Program-made: the position numbers and the translations under genes
NCBI GenBank assembly: GCA_024275635.1
Contig: JAJRYT010000062.1
Location: forward strand, 1 to 45,647
Origin: Chloroflexota bacterium
Lineage (GTDB): Bacteria; Chloroflexota; Anaerolineae; Promineifilales; Promineifilaceae
Direction of reading: 5' to 3'
Length of the DNA stretch: 45,647 bases
Shown here: positions 8,778-17,066 of the stretch, piece after piece
Numbering within the stretch: position 1 is the stretch's first letter
Layout: each line of letters begins with the position of its first letter
Notes under the pieces: generated by a model
What the model was told of the DNA's origin: nothing
Databases searched by the model: none
What the model saw: only the letters and a program-made list of their open reading frames with translations

Positions 8778-9182
8778 ATGAGAGATAGAATTTACCAAGA
8801 TAGTACAGGAAAATATGTAACAGTTGAAGAATTTGAGTTGCATTTGAACAGTTTGCTAAATTCAGGTTGCTATATTTGGCCTGGAACTGATGATCGTTTG
8901 ATTGAAACCAAAGAGCGTGTTGATAGGATTAATAACGGCCTAAAAATATACATATATGCAAAGGAACATGCCCCACCACATTTTCATATTTTAAGACGAC
9001 CAGGTATTGACGCATCATTTACCATTGATAATTGCACTTTATTGGATGGTTGTATTAGCCCAAAAAACTTAAAGTTGATTCAATATTGGTACAAGAAAAA
9101 TAAACAAAAATTGATAGAGACTTGGAACAAAACTCGACCTGATAAATGCCCTGTTGGAAAATATAAAGGGACGATAGCATAA
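8778..9182 (+). CDS. DUF4160 domain protein
   Basis: A 134-residue soluble protein. The central part carries the DUF4160 signature K-I-Y-I-Y-A-K-E-H-A-P-P-H-F-H-I (about 55-70), a conserved His-containing block. Members are small accessory proteins often found beside DUF2442 genes in toxin-antitoxin-like settings; no biochemical role is established. The N-terminal 50 residues (Y-Q-D-S-T-G-K-Y...) look like an extra domain. The gene is clearly AT-richer than aconitase upstream and lacks the ACGGCCGT octamer, which suggests horizontal acquisition. It converges with an unknown 96-residue gene only 8 bp away and has no DUF2442-like partner in sight. Confidence 0.75.
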   Translation: MRDRIYQDSTGKYVTVEEFELHLNSLLNSGCYIWPGTDDRLIETKERVDRINNGLKIYIYAKEHAPPHFHILRRPGIDASFTIDNCTLLDGCISPKNLKLIQYWYKKNKQKLIETWNKTRPDKCPVGKYKGTIA

Positions 9183-9190
9183 TAGCATAA

Positions 9191-9481
9191 TCAAGCCTTC
9201 ATCACTGTGTTTTTGTAATCGTCTGGATCAGAAAAACCAAGTATCCTTCTCATACTCTCCACTGTGTCTAATGCTGTTTCTTCGTCAGGGAGTTCGAATT
9301 GTTTGCCTCCATCTTGTTTGTTTTGTTCAACAATCACGATATTTCCTTCATTAAATGCCCGATACACTTCACCCGCTTTATATTCAGTACCGACTGTGTG
9401 TGCCTGGCGAAAACAGAATCTGCCAGGATTGATGGAATATTCAATTATTAGGCCATTTTGGAATGATATTTTTTCAAACAT
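9191..9481 (-). CDS. Hypothetical protein (96 aa)
   Basis: Not recognised. A 96-residue soluble, acidic protein with no signal peptide or membrane helix. It has a clear GGAG ribosome-binding site 7 bp before its ATG. The sequence looks alpha/beta: an N-terminal beta-rich half (F-Q-N-G-L-I-I-E-Y-S-I) and a C-terminal helical half around D-E-E-T-A-L-D-T-V-E-S-M-R-R-I-L-G-F. Base composition is AT-rich like the converging DUF4160 gene, and it also lacks the local octamer, so the two probably arrived together. A toxin-antitoxin-like role is only a guess from context. Confidence 0.6.
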   Translation of the reverse strand: MFEKISFQNGLIIEYSINPGRFCFRQAHTVGTEYKAGEVYRAFNEGNIVIVEQNKQDGGKQFELPDEETALDTVESMRRILGFSDPDDYKNTVMKA

Positions 9482-9559
9482 AAATTCTCCTTCATGTATT
9501 AATGAACATCTTCATCAAACTCAGGTCGTGTAAGTAACGGCCGTTCCCCATTGTGCAAC

Positions 9560-9898
9560 TTACGCAGTGACCATCTCTTCAAGCGAAATAACAACGCCGC
9601 TTTCCCTGGCAATCGAAAGAATGGGACTGGCATCATCTTCAAGCCATTGGCGGCTGCCGCAGGCAATCGGCTCAATGCGCGGGTCGGCAAAGGCGCGTAA
9701 CTCCCAGAGCAAATTCACCTGCGACTCGTCGCGCTGGTCGAATTCCGGGGCAATAACAATTAAATCAATGTCGCTGTTCTCCGTTGCTGTTCCTTGAGCG
9801 AAGGAGCCAAACAAGACGGTCTTTACGACTCCAATACCAGCCTGGCGCACTTTTTGAATATAATGGGTGATCGAATCTAAAATTTCTTGGCTAACCAT
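9560..9898 (-). CDS. MNT-type nucleotidyltransferase (antitoxin of HEPN/MNT pair)
   Basis: A 112-residue minimal nucleotidyltransferase of the DNA polymerase beta superfamily. The signature G-S-F-A-Q-G-T-A-T-E-N-S-D-I-D-L (about residues 31-46) gives the GSxxxG helix turn and the two Mg-binding acidic residues Asp44 and Asp46. In known pairs of this kind the MNT protein neutralises its HEPN partner, by binding or by adding AMP groups. The start ATG lies inside the end of the HEPN gene (22-bp overlap), so the two are translationally coupled. Confidence 0.88.
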   Translation of the reverse strand: MVSQEILDSITHYIQKVRQAGIGVVKTVLFGSFAQGTATENSDIDLIVIAPEFDQRDESQVNLLWELRAFADPRIEPIACGSRQWLEDDASPILSIARESGVVISLEEMVTA

Positions 9899-10254
9899 TT
9901 GAGAAAATCCTTCGCGGCGTCTAATTCTTGAACGGCCGTTTCTATATCAGGAACAGGGGCCAACATATCAGGATACCGACCTTCCAACTGGTATCGGTCA
10001 AAGCGGGCAATAAACTGCTTTTGTTCATCTGAAAGCGCCAAATTTGTCTTGTCAGCAAGTACAAGTAAATTATGAGTTTTAGGCGGGAAGGTTTTGGTTT
10101 CCCAACAAACCAATGCTTTGAATGTTTTTTCGATCGCCAGATGAGCGAAAAACAAACCGTGCCGTGTGCGTTTTGAAGCGACAAGTTCCAACGCTACGTC
10201 CCAATCTTCCCTGCCGCTATTCTGCCAATAGGCAATTTGCTTATCTACATTCAT
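9877..10254 (-). CDS. HEPN-domain protein (putative RNase toxin of HEPN/MNT pair)
   Basis: A 125-residue all-helical protein beginning MNVDKQIAYW. The HEPN core is seen in the helix R-H-G-L-F-F-A-H-L-A-I-E-K-T-F-K-A-L and in the late segment G-R-Y-P-D. The classical R-x4-6-H RNase motif is not evident in the last helix, so nuclease activity is uncertain, as in many COG2250-type members. The frame is open further upstream to 10359, but ATG 10254 fits the start of the HEPN fold. Together with the overlapping MNT gene it forms a standard HEPN/MNT cassette, typically a toxin-antitoxin or stress/defence module. Confidence 0.85.
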   Translation of the reverse strand: MNVDKQIAYWQNSGREDWDVALELVASKRTRHGLFFAHLAIEKTFKALVCWETKTFPPKTHNLLVLADKTNLALSDEQKQFIARFDRYQLEGRYPDMLAPVPDIETAVQELDAAKDFLKWLAKKF

Positions 10255-10392
10255 GCGGACAGTGTAGCAACAGGTTTTGCTTACTGTCAAATTTTTGGTG
10301 CGATGATGGTTTACGAAAATGTGAGGGGAACGGCCGTTTCCCTCTCCCATCATCCACATTCAACAAACAGGTTCAACTGGGCAATTAACAGG

Positions 10393-10398
10393 TATAAT
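10393..10398 (+). promoter_or_regulatory. -10 box of the beta-lactamase-fold gene
   Basis: A perfect TATAAT 33 bp before the ATG at 10432, with an AAGGAGG-like ribosome-binding site between them (10421-10427). The -35 region is weak (GGTTCA near 10370). Confidence 0.5.
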
Positions 10399-10431
10399 TC
10401 GGCCTTTCTCTGCAAATGAAAAGGAGGCAGA

Positions 10432-11280
10432 ATGTCTATTCAGCAAAAGATTGAAGCAATAGCAGGGGGATTTAACGGCCGTATCGGCTTCTCCATCCTC
10501 AACTTACAAACCAACGAAACCATCAACCGCCATGCCGACGCGGTTTTCCCTACCGCCAGCGTCATCAAATTAGGCGTTTTGGTCACGCTCATGAGCCAGG
10601 TTGAAGCGGGCGCAGCTTCCCTTGACGACCCCATCATGCTGCGCCGCGCCGATAAAACCGACGGCAGCGGCGTCTTGCAATATCTGTCGCCCGGCTTGAC
10701 CATGCCGGTACGCGATTACGCCTTCCTGATGATGAACATCAGCGACAATCAGGCGACGAATGTTTTGATTGATTACGTGGGCCTGAAGAAAATCCAGACC
10801 TTTTTGGCCTATTCTGGCTACCCGGAGGTGCAGTTACATCGCAAGTTGGTTTCGGGCACGCTGCCGGCGGGGACGCCCCAGTTGGGGACGGCGACGCCGG
10901 CCAGTCTCACGCGCTTGATGACGGCCGTTTTCCGCCGCGAAATCGTCTCCCCTGCCGCTTGTGATGAGATGATGCGTATGATGAATGGGGTCGGATCAGA
11001 CCGGGTTGGCCGTTATTTGCCTTTTGCGCTGTACGGTAATGATGACTCGGATGAGCCGGAGAAGCCTAAATTACATCTAGCCGGGAAAACGGGGTCTATT
11101 TCTGGCGTGCGGGTGCAAACGGCCGTTGTCTGGCACGGCGATTGGCAGGAGGCCGCGGGCTTCGTCATCACGGTGATGAACGCTGATAATCCAGCCCCGG
11201 AGATGTGGAACGCCGACGCAGAAGGGGCGCTGGTAATCGGCCGTATCGCCCGCGCCGTGTATGACGCGGTTTTGGGGTAG
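10432..11280 (+). CDS. Class A beta-lactamase-fold serine hydrolase, apparently cytosolic
   Basis: A 282-residue protein with all three catalytic motifs of the class A / penicillin-recognising serine hydrolase fold: S43-V-I-K46, S104-D105-N106 and K219-T-G221. Glu132 (P-E-V-Q-L-H-R) lies where class A enzymes carry the general-base loop, but the usual ExxLN pattern is altered. There is no signal peptide: residues 1-20 are hydrophilic and the fold begins at once (G-R-I-G-F-S-I-L-N). True beta-lactamases are exported, so a cytosolic esterase or peptidase role, or an unrecognised export route, is more likely than antibiotic resistance. It is monocistronic with a good promoter and ribosome-binding site, and it has two distant relatives with damaged motifs at 42 and 43.7 kb. 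Confidence 0.85.
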   Translation: MSIQQKIEAIAGGFNGRIGFSILNLQTNETINRHADAVFPTASVIKLGVLVTLMSQVEAGAASLDDPIMLRRADKTDGSGVLQYLSPGLTMPVRDYAFLMMNISDNQATNVLIDYVGLKKIQTFLAYSGYPEVQLHRKLVSGTLPAGTPQLGTATPASLTRLMTAVFRREIVSPAACDEMMRMMNGVGSDRVGRYLPFALYGNDDSDEPEKPKLHLAGKTGSISGVRVQTAVVWHGDWQEAAGFVITVMNADNPAPEMWNADAEGALVIGRIARAVYDAVLG

Positions 11281-11376
11281 GGGACTGGACGGAAACGGCC
11301 GTTTTCATCGCCACCCATTGCTGCCAAAACGGCCGTCACGATTTACAGCTGCTGCCGAATAATACCCGATGCCAAT

Positions 11377-12936
11377 TCACAGCGGCCAGTCAGGGATAGC
11401 ATTAAAAAGGTCACGCGGCCCGTTGGGGACGTAAACGCCAAAGTAAAAAATGAGATCTGTGGCCATGATAGCGATGAGGAGGAACAGACCGAGCCGCCTT
11501 TGCCCGTTTTGCCAGAGCCAGTTGAGGGGAACGGCCGTTAACCAACAAATCGCCGGGATCACCACCACATAGTGGGAGCTGGACGGCGCCCCGCCCAGCA
11601 AAATGCCGCCAAAGAAAACCGTCAGCAGCACCCATAAAACCGGCACATACTGCCGTTTCCACAGCGACCATAAGACACCGATGATAAACAAAGGCGCCGC
11701 CAACCCAATTAAAAAAGGCACGCCCGGCCCATAAAAGCCGGTCACCTCCGGCACCGTCGTAAACGCGCCAAAGTTCCGCCAGATCTGGCGCCAAAAATAG
11801 CGCCTGAGATTGTACTCGCCCAGGGCATCAATTATGTACCCTTCCTGCCAGCCCATCACCAGCCGGGTTCGGATGAAGTACACATCCGGTTTCAGTAGGG
11901 CGAACAGGGTGATGGGAGCGGCGACGGTAACGGCCGTCATCAACAACTTGCCCCCGTGAATGAGCAGTTTCTGCCGGTCTGGCTGCTGCCGGTATAACAT
12001 AACCATCACATACGCCAGCAAAAAAATCCCAATCTTATTCCCCGCATAAAAATATTGCGCCAGCCCCAAAGAAAGACCGGCAAACACCGCGCCGCCGCTC
12101 CAATCTTGGCGCCAGCCCCAGACAAACGCAGCCAGCATCAGTGGAACCCACAGCGTATCCCAAACATTATTGAGTCCCAGACGCGACCAGTGAATATGGT
12201 AATGATACGTCGCCATGAGAGCCGCACTCAACAACCCAGTTCGCCGACCGGCAAACTGCGTGACCATAGCATAAGTAGCCAGCACACCCAGGCTGCCGGC
12301 CAACGCATTACTCAAACGAAGCCCGGTGATAGAATAACCAAATAGGCGAAACGCCAGCCGCGTTAAGTAAAAATACAATACCGGCTGCGAAGAAGTCCCG
12401 GTCACAAATGGATTCAACGTTTGGCCGGTGCCAGGGAAAACATGCCGCACCGCAAAATCGGCCACCCCCATCTCATCAACATGCAAACCACCCGGCACCG
12501 TCTCCAGAAAAAGGGCGCGCAGTAAAATAACAGCAACAAAGCCAACTATCATCAATCCCAGCGCCCGCCTGGACGGCCGTCGTATAGAGGGAACATGGGC
12601 CAAAGGCGTCAATGCGGCGACGACAATCCCTATAGACGCGGCCCACATCCACAACTGCCAGCCGGTCACCCAAAGGATGTCTGCGTACCCATAACCTAAC
12701 GCCAGACTAACAGCCATACAGGCCAACCCGACGATCAACTGCATCATATGTTGATCGTTGGGTCGAGTCTCTTCCCGCCACAGATGTACGGCCGTTTGCC
12801 ACCAGCGCTCTCCGAATGTCGGTAGAGGAGTCACGTTGGGAGCCAGTCGCCGCCGTACTCGCTGCCGAAAAAAAACGATTACCCCCGCCAAAAAAATGGC
12901 TGTCAAGAACATGGCGACGTTAAGCTGCTGTGTCAT
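11377..12936 (-). CDS. Glycosyltransferase family 39-like membrane protein
   Basis: A 519-residue integral membrane protein with about 11-12 hydrophobic helices. After the first three helices comes the loop H-V-D-E-M-G (about residue 150), which carries the acidic pair expected in the first extracytoplasmic loop of PMT/ArnT-type (GT-C fold) glycosyltransferases. These move sugars from polyprenyl-phosphate donors to lipids or proteins on the outer face of the membrane. The acceptor cannot be deduced. A polyprenyl-phosphate sugar synthase that could supply such a donor is encoded 3.4 kb away (16332-17066), a plausible functional link. It contains several in-frame ACGGCCGT octamers. Chorismate synthase lies upstream in the same direction but is unrelated in function. 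Confidence 0.82.
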   Translation of the reverse strand: MTQQLNVAMFLTAIFLAGVIVFFRQRVRRRLAPNVTPLPTFGERWWQTAVHLWREETRPNDQHMMQLIVGLACMAVSLALGYGYADILWVTGWQLWMWAASIGIVVAALTPLAHVPSIRRPSRRALGLMIVGFVAVILLRALFLETVPGGLHVDEMGVADFAVRHVFPGTGQTLNPFVTGTSSQPVLYFYLTRLAFRLFGYSITGLRLSNALAGSLGVLATYAMVTQFAGRRTGLLSAALMATYHYHIHWSRLGLNNVWDTLWVPLMLAAFVWGWRQDWSGGAVFAGLSLGLAQYFYAGNKIGIFLLAYVMVMLYRQQPDRQKLLIHGGKLLMTAVTVAAPITLFALLKPDVYFIRTRLVMGWQEGYIIDALGEYNLRRYFWRQIWRNFGAFTTVPEVTGFYGPGVPFLIGLAAPLFIIGVLWSLWKRQYVPVLWVLLTVFFGGILLGGAPSSSHYVVVIPAICWLTAVPLNWLWQNGQRRLGLFLLIAIMATDLIFYFGVYVPNGPRDLFNAIPDWPL

Positions 12937-13021
12937 TTAATTGTATCCTATCCGGTAAATACCAATAACCAATCATTACCCGGCAAGTTCTACAGGTAAT
13001 TTTCTCCTTGTTGCCGAGTCA

Positions 13022-14218
13022 TCACCCATACCCAAAACGCCAGAGTTCGTTATCCATCGGCAAATCTTCCAGGCGGGTGCGGCGCAGCGAGTCAAACCGG
13101 GGCTGCATTTCGGCCAGACTGTCGCCGCCCAGCTTCTCCAACAAGCTGTTCGCCAGCGTGAAAGCAACCATCGCCTCCCCCACCACGACCGCTCGCGGCA
13201 CAGCGCAGAAATCAGAGCGCTCGTAAACCGTTTCGGCCGGTTCACCCGTGGCCAGGTTGACGGAACGACGCGGATTAAGCACTGTGGCAATCGGTTTCAT
13301 CGCCGCCCGCACAATGATCGGTTCCCCGGTGGTGATGCCGCCCTCAAAGCCGCCGCTGTTGTTGGTGTGACGGCATAAAGTCTGCCCGTCATCGGCCAAA
13401 AAGATTTCATCATGAACCGCGGAGCCGGGTCGTTGGGTGTTGGCAAAGGCGGGACCAATTTCTACCCCTTTGATCGCTTGAATGGAACCGACGGACGCCA
13501 TGAGTTGGGCGTCGAGGCGGCGATCCCAGTGAACATGACTGCCCAAACCGGGCGGCGCGCCCAACGCGACGATTTCAAAGACACCGCCAACAGTGTCTTT
13601 GGCCTGCATAACCGCCCGAATATGGGCGCGCATAGCTTGCTCGGCTTCCGCCAGCGGGCAGCGGATGTCGTTGCTCTCAGCGGCGGCGAATCGAGCGGGG
13701 TAAGACATATCGGGCGGCAAATCGGCCGTTATGCGGCCAATGCTGGTGACGTAACCGCCGATTGTGATGTTGAACTGATTGAGCAGTTGTTGGCAAATGG
13801 TCCCGATGACTACACGAACGGCCGTTTCCCGCGCCGAAGCCCGTTCTAACGCCAGCCGTAACTCGCCATATCCATACTTCACCGCCCCGGTCAGGTCAGC
13901 GTGGCCGGGCCGGGGCGTGGTGATGGGAACGATCTCCCGGTCGCGCCATTTAGCAAAGTCCAGGTTAGGGATGGTAATGGCGATGGGGCCGCCAGTGGTG
14001 CGACGGACGGCGGAACCACTGCCCATAAACCCGGCCGTTATTTGTACGGCGTCTTTCTCAATTTTCATCCGACCACCGGAGCCGTACCCACTCTGGCGGC
14101 GAGCCAGTTGCCGATTGATGGCCGCAATATCCAAAGCCAGACCAGCCGGCATCCCTTCCAGAACGGCCGTTAACACCGGCCCATGCGACTCCCCCGCCGT
14201 CAAAAACCGTAAGCGCAT
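13022..14218 (-). CDS. aroC: Chorismate synthase
   Basis: A 398-residue cytosolic enzyme that converts 5-enolpyruvylshikimate-3-phosphate to chorismate, the last shared step to aromatic amino acids, using reduced FMN. Family signatures are clear: the start R-F-L-T-A-G-E-S-H-G-P (family signature 1), R-R-Q-S-G-Y-G-S-G-G-R-M, the H-A-D-L-T-G-A-V-K-Y-G block, the S-N-D-I-R-C-P segment, the glycine-rich F-E-G-G-I-T-T-G-E-P-I, and the R-S-D-F-C-A-V-P-R-A motif near the C-terminus. Length is normal and the gene ends with an aromatic W-R-F-G-Y-G tail. No other shikimate-pathway gene is adjacent. Confidence 0.97.
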   Translation of the reverse strand: MRLRFLTAGESHGPVLTAVLEGMPAGLALDIAAINRQLARRQSGYGSGGRMKIEKDAVQITAGFMGSGSAVRRTTGGPIAITIPNLDFAKWRDREIVPITTPRPGHADLTGAVKYGYGELRLALERASARETAVRVVIGTICQQLLNQFNITIGGYVTSIGRITADLPPDMSYPARFAAAESNDIRCPLAEAEQAMRAHIRAVMQAKDTVGGVFEIVALGAPPGLGSHVHWDRRLDAQLMASVGSIQAIKGVEIGPAFANTQRPGSAVHDEIFLADDGQTLCRHTNNSGGFEGGITTGEPIIVRAAMKPIATVLNPRRSVNLATGEPAETVYERSDFCAVPRAVVVGEAMVAFTLANSLLEKLGGDSLAEMQPRFDSLRRTRLEDLPMDNELWRFGYG

Positions 14219-14261
14219 AATCCCTCTCTTCTGTTTATTTGTTCCGCCTCACGCACACGTG

Positions 14262-14828
14262 TTACTCTCGTTCCCAACCTAACGACTCTGCGGCGGCGAC
14301 ATCAGTTGTTTCCACCTGGATGCGGAAATGTACACTGGTCGGACAGCCACAGGCGGAACAGACCATAAGGTTGGTCATTTCGGCCTCACCAACGGTTATG
14401 CCCGCCGCCGTCAATCCGGCGACTGCTTCTTTTAAGTCAGCATATTGACTTTGGTCCGGGTCGGCACATTGTTCCCCTAACGGCCGTATCACCCACACAA
14501 ACCCATCAGACCCCGTGTTATCCGGATATGCTTCCACTAGTGGCGCAGTTAACGACTGAGCCGGATAGCCTTCAATCGGTGTGGGCGGTGGCGCCGGCGC
14601 CACCGGGTAACCCTCCGGCAAGGGAGGCGGCGTGTGCGTTGGGTCAGTTGGAATCGCCTGCCCCCCTGCCTTTGTTGATAAAGCCGGCGGCGTCTCCATG
14701 AATATCTCTGGCGCTTTAGTCGAATCAGATTCTTCAAGGATTTCCGGCGATTCCACGGGCGCGGCTGGCCCACAGGCCGCCAGCCATGTCAAAAACATCA
14801 AAAACAAAAACCCGATGTTCACACGCAT
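14262..14828 (-). CDS. Hypothetical lipoprotein
   Basis: A 188-residue exported lipoprotein. The signal peptide M-R-V-N-I-G-F-L-F-L-M-F ends in the lipobox L-A-A-C (Cys at about residue 19). A long Pro/Thr/Glu-rich linker follows (about 20-110), then a small C-terminal domain with cysteines near 125, 160, 163 and 165 (C-S-A-C-G-C-P), which could bind metal or form disulfides. The AAGGAGA ribosome-binding site lies 1 bp before the ATG at 14834 but 7 bp before the ATG at 14828, so the second is preferred. The C-terminal domain is not recognised. Confidence 0.75.
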   Translation of the reverse strand: MRVNIGFLFLMFLTWLAACGPAAPVESPEILEESDSTKAPEIFMETPPALSTKAGGQAIPTDPTHTPPPLPEGYPVAPAPPPTPIEGYPAQSLTAPLVEAYPDNTGSDGFVWVIRPLGEQCADPDQSQYADLKEAVAGLTAAGITVGEAEMTNLMVCSACGCPTSVHFRIQVETTDVAAAESLGWERE

Positions 14829-14834
14829 ATCCAT

Positions 14835-15210
14835 TCTCCTTTGGATCGAAAATCAAATCATTTACGAGGCCGGAAACTGGATAAGTCCCCAGTCTCCAAT
14901 CTCCAACTCATTCCACACAAAACAAGGAACGAGAAAGCTGAGCGCTTACCTCATAAGATTGTACCCTCAACGAAATTATTATTGTAGGATAATGCTATCT
15001 CGTCTGAGTAAATAAGCAATACCACGAGTTAGCGCTGGCTATCAAACAAAATCATGACATCGGCGGGCCAGCCACGGCATCTAAAGAAGAAGTGTCCGCC
15101 GCATACCCGTTTCAGGTCAAAAGAGCGCTGCGTCCCAAATGACAAAGGTTTGGTAGGCTTTCGTCTGTGCTATAATATTCTTGCCAACAATCCTCTCGGA
15201 GGTTCACAAT
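14835..15210. other. Intergenic region with low-complexity words and a TATAAT promoter
   Basis: A 376-bp gap between divergent genes. It starts with 'cccagtctccaatctccaac' type words (14888-14907) like those at 26.7 kb. TATAAT at 15171-15176 with a weak TTTGGT -35 (15149-15154) probably drives the membrane protein gene; GGAGG at 15198-15202 is its ribosome-binding site. Nothing else is recognised. Confidence 0.5.
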
Positions 15211-15783
15211 ATGACACTCAAAACCCTTTTTGGCAAATCCCCTTTCAACTGGTTACCTGTTGCCAATCAAAAACCGACATTCATTATCCTGTTCATCCTC
15301 ACATTGCTTGTCATGACCAACCTGCAAATCATCGGTGCGCCGTTGGTGACCGATGCTGCGCCACAGGGCATTGTTTCATATGAATTTGCCGGAAACATGA
15401 CGATCGCGCAGGAGATTCTTGATTCCTGGGGAACCGCCGGGCAAGTTTCCGCGGGGTTAAGCCTGGGCCTCGATTTTCTCTTCCTGTTTGCCTATGCCGG
15501 CAGCATTGGGCTGGGCTGCGTTTTGGCAGCGAAGAAACTCGCGCCGCAAGGGGTGACGGTTTACCAAATTGGCGTTTACCTGGCCTGGGGGCAATGGTTG
15601 GCCGCCTTTCTCGATTATCTGGAGAATTACGCGCTTATTAAAATTCTGCTGGGTTCTGAATTGGCGTTATGGCCGGGGATGGCCCGCTGGTGCGCCATTC
15701 CCAAGTTTGCGCTGGTGGGGGCTGGCTTACTTTATCTGATTGTAAGTGGGGTTGTGATTTTGTCACGGCGACGGGATATTTGA
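15211..15783 (+). CDS. Hypothetical membrane protein, four helices
   Basis: A 190-residue integral membrane protein, family not recognised. Four hydrophobic segments are visible: about 22-40 (I-I-L-F-I-L-T-L-L-V-M), 85-110, 125-150 and 165-185. A conserved-looking D-Y-L-E-N-Y-A-L motif follows the third helix, and a large outside loop after the first carries T-D-A-A-P-Q-G-I-V-S-Y-E-F. The start ATG at 15211 is chosen over an upstream TTG because GGAGG at 15198-15202 gives ideal spacing. It lies 122 bp upstream of the arsenate reductase gene and may be co-transcribed, but no arsenic function can be claimed for it. Confidence 0.75.
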   Translation: MTLKTLFGKSPFNWLPVANQKPTFIILFILTLLVMTNLQIIGAPLVTDAAPQGIVSYEFAGNMTIAQEILDSWGTAGQVSAGLSLGLDFLFLFAYAGSIGLGCVLAAKKLAPQGVTVYQIGVYLAWGQWLAAFLDYLENYALIKILLGSELALWPGMARWCAIPKFALVGAGLLYLIVSGVVILSRRRDI

Positions 15784-15830
15784 AAATCCCCTTCGTTTCA
15801 CGGCTTATCGGTGTTGTAGACAAGGCCAAG

Positions 15831-15908
15831 ATGCTCTTATTTGCGGTTACGGCCGTTAGTTTATCTCTCTATTTAGTTGGTATGGTGCGAAAAACAGGTG
15901 AAGTGTGA
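15831..15908 (+). CDS. Possible 25-residue membrane micropeptide
   Basis: An ATG frame encoding one hydrophobic helix (L-L-F-A-V-T-A-V-S-L-S-L-Y-L-V-G) and a basic tail. It ends in a TGA that overlaps the GTG start of the arsenate reductase (GTGA overlap), the usual arrangement for coupled translation. It has only a weak AAGG upstream and could be a chance frame. Confidence 0.25.
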   Translation: MLLFAVTAVSLSLYLVGMVRKTGEV

Positions 15909-16327
15909 GTAAGAAGCGGGTTCTTTTTCTTTGCACCGGCAATTCCTGCCGCAGTCATATGGCGGAAGGGCTGACGAATTATTTTTTGGGTGACGAGTGG
16001 GAGGCGGTGTCGGCGGGGACGGAACCGGTGGGATACGTACATCCTCTAGTGGGGGTGGTGATGACCGAGCTAGGGATTGATATGTCGGGCCATGTGTCGA
16101 AGACGGCCGTACAGTTCCGCCACACCCCGCTTGACCTGGTAATTACCGTCTGTGATGACGCCGCCGAGAACTGCCCGGTGTGGCTGGGGCCGGGTAAACG
16201 ACATCACATCAGCTTCCCCGACCCGGCTAAAGCGACCGGGAGTGACGAGGAAAAAACGGCCGTCTTCCGCCAGGTGCGGGATGCTATTCAAAAGCAGGTG
16301 TTGGCATACTTAAATTTACGCTGCTGA
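15905..16327 (+). CDS. arsC: Arsenate reductase, thioredoxin-coupled (LMW phosphatase fold)
   Basis: A 140-residue cytosolic enzyme of the low-molecular-weight protein tyrosine phosphatase fold. The P-loop C-T-G-N-S-C-R-S begins at Cys10, the nucleophile that attacks arsenate. Two further cysteines in V-C-D-D-A-A-E-N-C-P (about 82 and 89) form the redox relay typical of the thioredoxin-linked ArsC group. The conserved D-P (F-P-D-P) supplies the catalytic Asp. It reduces arsenate to arsenite for export. The start is a GTG overlapping an upstream stop codon. No arsenite exporter or ArsR is adjacent, so the rest of the pathway must lie elsewhere, or the enzyme acts alone. Confidence 0.92.
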   Translation: MSKKRVLFLCTGNSCRSHMAEGLTNYFLGDEWEAVSAGTEPVGYVHPLVGVVMTELGIDMSGHVSKTAVQFRHTPLDLVITVCDDAAENCPVWLGPGKRHHISFPDPAKATGSDEEKTAVFRQVRDAIQKQVLAYLNLRC

Positions 16328-16331
16328 TCCC

Positions 16332-17066
16332 TCATCCCGACGTCGGCCTCACATGCCGGTAACGCCAGCGGATTTGCCACACCCGCCAGACCGCTTCGAT
16401 TTTTATCGGCACATCCATCTTACTGCGACCGATTCTCCGGTCTTCAAAGTAGATCGGCGTTTCTTGAACCCGCAGCCCCAACTTATAGCAAAGATAAGCT
16501 ATCTCCACCTGGAAAACATACCCGTTGCTGACCACCGCGCCAAAATCTATGGCCTCCAATGTTTGGCGGCGGAATGCTTTGAATCCGGCCGTTGCATCCT
16601 TCACGGGAATCCCCAAGATCAAACGAGTGTACACCTGGTTGGCCCACCAAGAAAGTAAAAAACGCCACCATGACCAGCGCTCGTCGGTGCTGCCGCCGGT
16701 AACAAAGCGAGAACCGACGACGACATCATAATTTTCAAGTCGGGCTATCATGTCCGGAATGTAATCGGGTGAATGGGAAAAATCGGCATCCATTTGAACG
16801 ACGACATCGGCCCCCATGGCCAGCGCTGCCTGGAAACCCTCAGCATAAGCTGTGCCTAACCCCTGCTTACCGGAGCGATGGATGACGGTCATCTGGCCCG
16901 GATGGGCTGCGCTGAGTTGGTTGGCAATCTCGCCCGTTCCGTCGGGGGAATTGTCGTCAACGATGATGAGATGGCGATCTTTGAAGGGCAGCGACCACAG
17001 CGCTTCGGCCATCTTGGGCAAGTTGTTGGCCTCGTTATAAGTGGGAATAACGATAATGAGTTTCAC
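16332..17066 (-). CDS. Polyprenol-phosphate mannose synthase-like glycosyltransferase (GT2)
   Basis: A 244-residue soluble GT2 enzyme resembling dolichol-phosphate mannosyltransferase Dpm1. The N-terminal nucleotide-binding half has [15 protein letters not shown] and the metal-binding D-A-D-F-S-H (the [10 protein letters not shown] signature is complete). The C-terminal part shows [12 protein letters not shown] and the ending [11 protein letters not shown] typical of Dpm1. No C-terminal transmembrane segment is present, as in stand-alone bacterial members. It transfers a hexose from a nucleotide sugar to polyprenyl phosphate at the cytosolic face, providing donors for GT-C enzymes such as the one at 11377-12936. 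Confidence 0.92.
   Translation of the reverse strand: MKLIIVIPTYNEANNLPKMAEALWSLPFKDRHLIIVDDNSPDGTGEIANQLSAAHPGQMTVIHRSGKQGLGTAYAEGFQAALAMGADVVVQMDADFSHSPDYIPDMIARLENYDVVVGSRFVTGGSTDERWSWWRFLLSWWANQVYTRLILGIPVKDATAGFKAFRRQTLEAIDFGAVVSNGYVFQVEIAYLCYKLGLRVQETPIYFEDRRIGRSKMDVPIKIEAVWRVWQIRWRYRHVRPTSG

Noticed and set aside
9567..9797. Plus-strand frames opposite the MNT gene
   Set aside because: They are antisense shadows of a well-supported gene and have no domain resemblance.
10432..11280. Calling this gene an antibiotic-resistance beta-lactamase
   Set aside because: No signal peptide and an altered Glu loop; the fold also includes esterases and non-resistance enzymes.
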